A DNA stretch of 17,624 nucleotides from Amoebophrya sp. AT5.2. Lineage: Eukaryota > Sar > Dinophyceae > Syndiniales > Amoebophryaceae. This document shows, piece by piece, positions 11,238-17,624 of this stretch. Position 1 is the stretch's first letter; each line of letters opens with the position of its first letter. The stretch lies in NCBI GenBank assembly GCA_005223375.1, contig RXOD01004865.1:1-17624 (forward strand), written 5' to 3'. The notes below the pieces were generated by a model. It was not told where the DNA came from and did not search any database. It saw nothing but the letters and a program-made list of their open reading frames with translations. A program made the position numbers and the translations under genes.

Positions 11238-11715
11238 CTTTTCAGCTAATGATTTAAACTTACTCTTCCGCCTTGCTGTATTTCAATTTAGACTGTGATC
11301 TACCTAGCGCCGGCTTGGCTGTGACTGCTCCTCTTTATTATTATTATTTACCCTACTCGGGGTGTGCTGGCCATCCTGAAGTATTACCGCCAACCCTTTC
11401 ACCAGTCTGGGTCACGCCGCTCTTTTTGCAACTGCTGTGCCTCCCTTCAGCGGAACTGCAGAACGCCCACAAGCCCCATAGGGCTCCTAAGCCGGCCGGT
11501 GTCGTGCGTTGGAGATTGATCATACACCCTTGTTATACTTTCTTCTCCATCTCCAGGTCTCCAGGTCCACTTTGCGTCCCTGGAAAACTTGTGCATTGAT
11601 TTGGTTGCGACGTGTTCAAAGCTGTAAGTGCAAGTCGTGGGTCCGATAAATATATCATCTTCTTTATTTTCGGGGGAAACCACTCTTCGATATCGTTTCC
11701 TCGCCCGAATTCGAT
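11238..11715 (-). other. Unresolved stretch between tentative exons
   Basis: 478 nt that may be introns plus small exons of one gene, or the 3' UTR and spacer between two small genes. A short exon-like segment lies around 11395-11440 (REAQQLQKERRDPDW in frame, then a GTGAAA donor-like site), bounded by stops. I could not connect it in phase. Confidence 0.35.
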
Positions 11716-12253
11716 TCACCGCGCGCCCGCGGCGGACCAGCTCGAGAGACAGGCCGCGAACGGGCTCTTCCGCTTCGGTTTTTTCCGCTTCTGCACCCTT
11801 GGATCCTGCTGTTCTGGCAACCCCCGTACCTTCACGAACGTCGGCACGCCTGTAATTACGTTCACGTCCTGTGGTGGTGCTGCTGCCGATCGGCCGTAGT
11901 GGTACTGGTAACGCTAGGCCTAGCGCTGAGGAGAGAAAGCCTATCCCAATATTCCGGTTTCCTAAAAACTGGCTCAATCGGTTATCCAGAGTACGGTTCG
12001 GATCGAGGTCTGCCTGGCTCAGGGCCAGACCGCTCGTTGCATCCTGCTCTTCTTCTGGGGTGGTGACCGTTTCCCCCGCGAAAAACAGATCTCGATGCTG
12101 GCTCTGAACGTCCCAAAAATGAGTTGCCAGGGCCGGCTGCTCCTCCGCGAGGAACGACCCCCCACTCTGCGGCGGCGGAGGCGGTCGCGCGGGGACCGGC
12201 TCTGGCGGCACGGAGGACGAAGGCGCGGGGAAGGTGAAGTCGAAGGCTGGCAT
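11716..12253 (-). CDS. Unrecognised protein, 5' exons (Pro-rich N-terminus, basic C-terminal stretch)
   Basis: The first exon is 11995-12253, from the ATG at 12253; an in-frame TAA lies upstream near 12326 with no ATG between. It encodes a Pro-rich N-terminus (MPAFDFTFPAP, then a run of Pro) and an acidic segment, and ends at a GTAC donor (phase 1). Past the donor the original frame stays open to 11447, but codon use loses its G/C-rich third positions. A second frame gains them and encodes VPTFVKVRGLPEQQ and a nuclear-signal-like KRKKPKRKSP, reached through an acceptor at 11850 or 11880/11883. That frame meets TGA at 11716-11718, preceded by a possible GTGAAT donor at 11719. It may end there or continue to the exons near 11.0-11.4 kb. 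No family is recognised. The exon model is tentative. Confidence 0.4.
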
Positions 12254-13008
12254 GGAGAACGGCACCGAGGGCACGAACGGCACCGAGGTCGCGGCTGGCG
12301 GACTCCTGCGAGCGGTTGGATTCGTTTAAAGTTGCGATTTTGTTTTTGTCTGCTATTGCCTATTACGAGTGATGTTTTCCAGGAGTTATAGGTGTGTGCG
12401 TTTTGTGCAACGTTGTTCCACTACCAGAGCCGGCCCAGTCTGAGCTATACACCCTTGGAAAGAATACGAGCTTTGTAGAACGAACTGCTGTGCATTGCAC
12501 GTCCGTGGGAGGGAAGGGCGGGAATTTCAACTTGCGAACGAAGGCAATGCTTTCAACTTGCAAACGGCCTGAGAGTGCGATGCGACGGAGAAAATGCTGC
12601 CAGCATCCTCGCTACACCACCGAACAGGAACAATCCCAAAGAGTTTCATCTCAGCCTTTCCGCAGACTTCGACGCGTCCTCCCCAAACGGACGACGAAGA
12701 GACGACTGTGGCTGCCTTGCTCAATTCGGAAAATGAATCGTGATCGAGGAAACGTCTAGGTAGATCAGTGCTGCCGGTCATCTGATGTGTCGTCCTTTAG
12801 TTCAAGATCATTCAAAAAGTCCGAACGGCAAAGGGAATTCTCTTTCGTTGCGTCATCAAAAATAGAAACTGTTGTTCGGTTGTCGAGAAATGGAAGGCCT
12901 TTCTTTGCGCCGTGCGTTTTATATTGTGCTCCGTAAGCTGCGTCATGCCTTGTAGCAGAAAGAATTCTGTCACCACGTGCACTTAAAAAGTCTGCCTTTT
13001 CTCGCGCG

Positions 13009-13026
13009 CCCTAAACCCTAAACCCT
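13009..13026. repeat. Interstitial telomere-like tract (CCCTAAA)2.6
   Basis: Two perfect CCCTAAA units followed by CCCT, that is TTTAGGG on the minus strand. This is the plant-type telomere repeat, also found in dinoflagellates and related alveolates. It is internal, with genes on both sides, and directly adjoins a duplicated 25-bp block. Confidence 0.75.
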
Positions 13027-13027
13027 T

Positions 13028-13114
13028 TGAAGAAGAATTTGAAGAAGAACTGGCTCCGCCGGAGCCCCACCCTCAGAGAGGAGTGGTAATGAAGAAGAAT
13101 TTGAAGAAGAACTG
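13028..13114. repeat. 25-bp direct repeat (two identical copies)
   Basis: The 25-bp block 13028-13052 recurs exactly at 13090-13114, a 62-bp period. Each copy is itself built of GAAGAA units (GAAGAAGAATTTGAAGAAGA core). The spacer holds a GC-rich palindrome, GGCTCCGCCGGAGCC, at about 13052-13066. The first copy starts two bases after the telomere-like tract. Confidence 0.8.
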
Positions 13115-13421
13115 ACAAAAAGAGACCACGGGTACTTCTAGCTGTACAGAACGTAGTCGTAGTGCTGCGCAGAACAAAAAGGCTGCTAACAAAAGTTGAG
13201 CATCGGTCATTCAAAAATTTCGCTTCCGTGGCCGCTGCTCTAAATCTCGAACCACGACGACCCACCTTCAATGAAGCGCCTACCCTCAAATAACTACTTT
13301 CTCATCATCAAACTATCCGCTTCTGTTCGAGTCCGGCCTTTCCGCGACATCACCCCATCGCAATAGCTACTATACTTGAACAGTAAATTCTCGCCAATCG
13401 ATCCAAATCTGTGTCTCTGGG

Positions 13422-16400
13422 TCAAAACACGCTCCCGTCGCTCCGGATTTTGATTGGCGGTCCCGCCCCGTTGGGTCGCAATTTCCGCGCGATCACCCGT
13501 CCCGCGCGCCACGTGCCCCCCTCCAGCACCTGCGCCAGGTGCTGCAGGTGCTTCGGCCGCTTCTGCACAAGGCTCTGCGCGATGCGGTCGATCAAGACCA
13601 CCGTCAAAGCCCGCCACTCCACGATCAGCTCGCTCCCCACGGAGTGCAGCGCCTCGGCGTCCTTCTCGTCCTTCAGTTTCAGCACCCCCGTGTCCACCAG
13701 CAGCCCCCCGTTGCGGTACTCCGCCAGCGCCGTCATCTTCAGCTTGTCCGGGTTTGTCACCTCCATCGCGAATCCCGTTTCAATAACCTCGATCACGGAG
13801 TACAAGAGCCACTGGGTAAGTTTGTGAAAGCTGACCAAGTCGGAGCCAGGAAGCCCCGGGCTGGTGAGCTTGGAGTAGTGCCAGATGTCGCCGGTCTGAA
13901 TGCCGGAAGCGTGCTTGGGCCAGATGGGCTCGATGCCGTGCGCCACCGCGGTCCAGAGGTCGGTGAGGGAGATGTTCTTGGGGTCGCCGTTCTTCGCCTT
14001 GGAAAGCACGTAGTCGAGCAGGTTGCCGGGGCGAGGCAGCTCCTTGCCGAAAAACTCCGGCTTCTGCTCGAGGGCGTCACCTGAGCCGAGTGTCCGGGAT
14101 CCGATCGAGCCTATTGGCGAGATGCGATGATTGTGCTGTGCACCTAGGGGGAAAGAACTCGCCGATGACGAAACAAATCGCGCCTGCGCGATTTACACAA
14201 TCAAGAGGCTCTTTCGCCATATGCCTTCTACTTCCATGTACCTACAAATGCCGATCGACTGAGATGTGCATCGATCAAGACAAAGGTAAACCGAAAATTC
14301 TATAGGGGTACCGAGTTTCGAGAGCAGCGCGAGGCGTCCCTTCAGCGCCTGGATCGGGTTGCTCTGGGAGATCTGGAAGCCTTTTTCCAGGTCCCGCTCC
14401 GTGAGCGCCTTCAGTGCGATCGAGTTGACCCTGTGGGGCAGCGCCTTGTCGGAGGAAAACAGCCCGTCGGAGAACATGTCCATGCTGGCGACGGCCAGCC
14501 CCTCCGAGGAGGTGATGATTTTGCCCTCGCTCATGTACTTCCAGTCCGGGCCCGCACCCGCGTCCACGAGCACACTCACGAACACCAAATCCAAGATCCG
14601 CCGCACCTGCTCTAGCCGGTCCACGTTCGCGCAAGAGAGCTGGTCCAGGAAGCTCTTGAACTTCGGAAGGTGCTCCAGGTGACGCATCTGTGTTTATTGT
14701 GTCGATCATGATGTGGTGATCATTTTCTATTAGAAGTCCCCGAACATTTGTGCATCCATGTGTACAGGCTATAGATTGCCAGTAGAAAAATCAAATTTAA
14801 GTCTAGCTACGTAGGTACCCTCGAGTGCGGCGGAATCTTGGCTCCGTTCGGGTAGTGTTCCGAGATGACCTCGTCGACGAAGTCGATGCAGGCCGGGAGC
14901 TTGTCCAAGTCTAAGTCGAAGTGGTCGAGTTTGTTCTCCACACCGAGCTGGAAGATCCGGTTGCAACTGTTCGTTACGTGCGACAGCGTCAAACACTCCA
15001 AGGAGATGGCGTCGGCGTCGTAGGATTCCTGGTTGTAGCCAGACGCCACCTTGGCGTTAATCTCGACCTTCATGTTCTCCTTCACGTAATCCTCCGGGAG
15101 CGTCACTCGCTGCATAACCTTGATGCCGGCCCTATTGTGCGAAGAAGCGAAAAGCGATAAGATGAAAGTGCTATTAGTGGTGCATGGAGAGTAAGTGCGT
15201 TATAAATACCGATGGTCTACTTCAATATCCTGCGCTGCGTGCGTGGGTCCTTCGCATCTCCTGTTCTCTCTGTCAGATCGAATCAGCAACTCGCATCGGT
15301 AAAAGTAAAACATCGCCACTCACATAATCTCTGAACTTCAGCAGAACCCCTGAAATCTACAGACAACCCCCTCCCGCAACCATAAGTATACTGCCGCATA
15401 AATGCGCAGCAACCAACACAGTACCCGACGATGGCTTCGTATTTTTCGTTGCTCATGGAGCAGAGCCAGTCGATGCGCTTGATGCCCATCCACTTGAGGG
15501 CGTCGGGCATCATTTGTTGAAACCTCGCATCGCGGATCCCCGCGATCGCTTCCGTTTGGTGGAAGTACTTGTCCGGCGCGTCGCCTCCGGTCTGGTTTTC
15601 CCTCGCGTTGTAAACCCGAAACTTGATCACCTCGCCCAGGGAGCGGCCTTCCTTCCGGTAATAGATGACGATCCCGACCCCGCCGCGCTGGGCGCACTGG
15701 ACGCACTGCTGCAAAGCGAAGATCAGGTACGGCCGGCAAGTGCAGATGTCGCTGCCGAAACTGATCGGGATTGCGATGTTGACAGGAGTTGGATTTGACT
15801 GATGAAATCACGATTTCGATGCTTCGATGGGGCAGAGGAACAAAGCTAGATCACGTAAGTTTTAGTAGGTTGGGGCGCAAAACAACTAAATCACATAGGT
15901 ACACGTCACTGCCGATGCACTCATCGTGCACGCGGACGCAGATTTCCGTGGTCGGGTCGCGGACTTTGCGCACGTCCCCGAAAGTGTAGATCGTGCAGCC
16001 GCCCACGCCGGGGATGAATACCTTCTTATTCGGGTCCTTCAAGTCCGGGTTGTTGCTGTACCTGCGAGATTCATTTTGTTTTTTATCTTGATTTTGGAGG
16101 CAGAGTAGTAGATGTAGATAGCACCATCTGACGATCATTCATCAAATAGTACTGAAATCTAAGTCTATCGCCTCGGGCCGACATCGCCAGTATGCTAAAT
16201 GTATATTTGTACTTAAACAGTGCGTCCCTGAGATCGTCTTCCTCCATGTCGAGTCGCTCGGAGAGTCGCGGCAGGTTCCACGCGTAGTAGATGGCGCACT
16301 TCTGGGTGCGGACCTGGCCGTCCTCGCGGATGATGAGACCATCTTTCGGCAGGTCGCCTAACTCTGGAATGTCCAGATTGGCCTTGCACGCTGCGATCGT

Positions 16401-17624
16401 CGGCGGGTGCGCCTCGTATGAAAGAGCGGGGCGAGGAAGAAACAAGCGACGCACGAGCAAATCGATGCTGGCTGGTGCTTCTGCACACGGGGCGATTGTA
16501 GTGTCTATCGATAGCTATGTACTCGATGCCGGTCTTCGATTTGAAAGTGTGTTTGCGTTGTATGCGCAGTCGTGTAAATGTATGCCTGTGCTACTTCTAT
16601 GCTACAACATGCCGCTGTCATGATGGTCTGTCGTAGCCGCTTTTGGAAAAAAACGCACAAGCTCGACCAACCAGTGCGCAATCCCGGATGATAGATGGAA
16701 CATGCTTGCGCTGAGAAAGCATGTCTGGGCGCCTACATGATGCTGCATTGCGATCGAAGTTGTGCAATCTTCGCTGCCGAGATGGGCGCAGGGGCGTGTA
16801 TGGCGCGGGCGCCTAATGGCAGGCGGGTCCCCAACTTTCACGGCGCCACGTAGGCTGCCGACAAGGGCTCGTATCGCGCAATGCGGCAAATGGCGTCTTC
16901 AAAAATGGGCGCAAAGGCTGCCTTACGAGCTCACTCTGGGCTCGTATCGGGTATGCTCCTGGGCATCGCGAACTCCACCGCGAAAGCTTTTTTCCTGGGC
17001 AAGAGCGCGTCGTTTTTCGCAGAGCGCGTCGTCTTTCGCAAGTGCGCAAGCATCGAAGCCGACACGCCTGCCACAAGCATCGGCGTGCGCAATCTCGCGT
17101 GGTCTTTTATCGGCAATAAAACTCATCGGACATCAGATTGAGCTATCACGTGTAGGGGGATTGCAATACATTCCAGGACATCATCAACACCAAACCTAAA
17201 TACTAACCACGACCACGCGAATCAGACCTCGGATCGCGGGAAGCTAAAAATCGTCTCCCCGCAGCCAAATACTGCTATCTTCGGTTTCTTCCTCTTCTCC
17301 CCCCCTTAAATACATGCCCATCGGGTCGAACATGAAGATGTCCTTCCACTCCGCCTGCGTCTCCTTGTTGTCGACCAGCTCTTTGAATGCCGGCAGGTAG
17401 TACTCGTCCTCAGTCCGCCGCTTGTACCACTCCCTCAGATCCACCCCCGCCTTTTTCTCCGCGATTCCCCAGTACGCGGCGTTGTCCCAGCCGTAGACGC
17501 CCGCGTAGTTCCCTTTTTCGAGGTCCTCGTGCACGTCCTTCCAGTCGTAACTAGAGGTGAACGGCGGCCAGAGGAGGGACGACAAAGTCGCGGTCTGCGT
17601 CGTCGGCGAGCTCGGATCGGGGCC
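13422..17624 (-). CDS. URC1-URC4 fusion: GTP cyclohydrolase II-like plus DUF1688 uracil-catabolism protein (5' end outside window)
   Basis: Seven exons fit in one frame: 17314-17624 (partial), 16213-16467, 15903-16061, 15425-15760, 14819-15131, 14312-14687 and 13422-14080, at least 802 residues. Counted from the first visible codon, residues about 1-390 match URC1, the uracil-catabolism branch of GTP cyclohydrolase II. They include HPPTIAACKANLDIPEL, the Zn-ligand pattern HDEC(x10)CTC (Cys 237, 248, 250, the GCH II spacing) and YYRKEGR at 275-281. Residues about 395-802 match URC4/DUF1688, from NKLDHFDLDLDKL and IPPHSR to the typical end GPPIKIRSDGSVF, so the C-terminus is complete. The two halves meet inside exon 14819-15131 with a linker of about 10 residues. 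In yeasts URC1 and URC4 are separate proteins both needed to use uracil as nitrogen source; URC4's biochemistry is unsettled. The GCH II domain is presumably cytosolic and zinc-dependent. Most certain: exons from 16467 down. The partial first exon is less certain. Confidence 0.85.
14081..14311 (-). other. Intron 6 of the URC1-URC4 gene
   Basis: 231 nt, donor GTACCC and acceptor GCTCAG, phase 1. Splicing gives LSKLGDALEQKPEFF, continuous within DUF1688. Confidence 0.85.
14688..14818 (-). other. Intron 5 of the URC1-URC4 gene
   Basis: 131 nt, donor GTACCT and acceptor ACACAG, phase 0. Splicing gives IPPHSRMRHLE, equivalent to the HSRWRHFE-like motif of DUF1688. The ATG at 14687 is therefore internal, not a separate start. 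Confidence 0.88.
15132..15424 (-). other. Intron 4 of the URC1-URC4 gene
   Basis: 293 nt, donor GTACTG and acceptor AATAG, phase 2. Splicing gives YEAIVGAGIKVMQRV, the continuous URC1 sequence expected. Confidence 0.88.
15761..15902 (-). other. Intron 3 of the URC1-URC4 gene
   Basis: 142 nt, donor GTACCT and acceptor GATCAG, phase 2. It splits the zinc-binding motif; splicing restores HDECIGSDVFGSDICTCR exactly as in GCH II/URC1 proteins, which makes this join very secure. Confidence 0.9.
16062..16212 (-). other. Intron 2 of the URC1-URC4 gene, flanked by a GTACA duplication
   Basis: 151 nt, donor GTACAA and acceptor TCGCAG, phase 2. The first five intron bases GTACA (16208-16212) are repeated as the first five bases of the next exon (16057-16061), so removal leaves one copy. 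Splicing gives LFKYSNNPD, matching the family. Confidence 0.8.
16468..17313 (-). other. Putative long intron 1 of the URC1-URC4 gene
   Basis: 846 nt, donor GTATTT and acceptor CAGCCAG, phase 2. The join gives FDPMG followed by IIDLL, leading to HPPTIA, as in URC1 proteins where FDPxG precedes the PTIA motif by about 20-25 residues. If this join is wrong, the frame above 17314 simply ends at TAA/TAG near 17244 and belongs to a separate upstream gene. The interval holds tandem and dispersed short repeats but no supported gene. Confidence 0.5.
17002..17039. repeat. 19-bp tandem duplication
   Basis: 17002-17020 is repeated at 17021-17039 with one mismatch (AGAGCGCGTCGTYTTTCGC). It lies in the long putative intron. 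The same region has GGGCTCGTATCG twice (16865-16876 and 16938-16949) and several TGGGCGC motifs, suggesting decayed repeat DNA. Confidence 0.7.

Larger units (their letters stand above)
12254..13421. other. Intergenic region between the unrecognised gene and the URC1-URC4 gene
   Basis: About 1.17 kb with no supported gene. Open frames on both strands (for example plus 12394-12759 and minus 13011-13289) start at non-ATG codons, show no domain and no G/C-rich third positions. An acceptor-like CTCGCAG near 12307 on the minus strand leaves room for an undetected 5' exon of the neighbour. A telomere-like tract and a duplicated 25-bp block lie in the middle and are listed separately. Confidence 0.5.

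Noticed and set aside
12394..12759. 121-codon plus-strand open frame in the intergenic region
   Set aside because: Non-ATG start, no domain, no coding-like codon bias, and the opposite strand to every supported gene.
14807..15115. Separate small genes at 14807-15115, 15283-15714 and 14193-14687
   Set aside because: These are open-frame pieces of the URC1-URC4 gene; spliced together they give a continuous family-matching protein with consistent phases.

Overview
The window reads as nuclear DNA of a microbial eukaryote. Every gene I can support lies on the minus strand. Coding exons are interrupted by short GT-AG introns (56 to about 310 nt, plus two longer ones), and proteins carry long Ala/Ser/Gly/Glu-rich insertions. 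A (TTTAGGG)n-type interstitial telomeric tract is present. Together these features suggest an alveolate or dinoflagellate-like protist, but this is a guess from style; there is no rRNA or organelle marker to fix it. No bacterial operon, CRISPR array, tRNA, rRNA or transposase was found.

Layout in window order; transcription runs right to left. (1) 79-5864: a giant two-exon translational GTPase of the GTPBP1/GTPBP2 family, about 1875 aa, with a roughly 600-residue disordered insertion and an altered catalytic G3 motif. (2) 5865-6560: intergenic. (3) 6561-10420: a four-exon RNA-binding protein of the RBM5/RBM6/RBM10 splicing-factor type (two RRMs, OCRE, C-terminal C2H2), about 968 aa. (4) 10421-10755: short intergenic. 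(5) 10756-12253: one or two unrecognised low-complexity genes whose exon model is only partly resolved. (6) 12254-13421: about 1.2 kb intergenic, holding the telomere-like tract and a duplicated 25-bp block. (7) 13422-17624, running off the right edge: one gene encoding a natural fusion of URC1 (GTP cyclohydrolase II-like) and URC4 (DUF1688), two proteins of the uracil-catabolism URC pathway. I reconstructed seven exons with consistent phases, giving at least 802 residues.

The URC1-URC4 fusion is the most interesting item. Elsewhere these are separate proteins of the same pathway; here the junction lies inside one exon, so it cannot be a splicing artefact of my model. The second unusual feature is at splice level: most inferred donors in all the genes begin GTAC rather than GTRAGT. 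The genes do not form a functional cluster otherwise. Two concern RNA and translation, one is metabolic and one is unknown. Exon joins were deduced by hand from phase and family homology, without transcript data.
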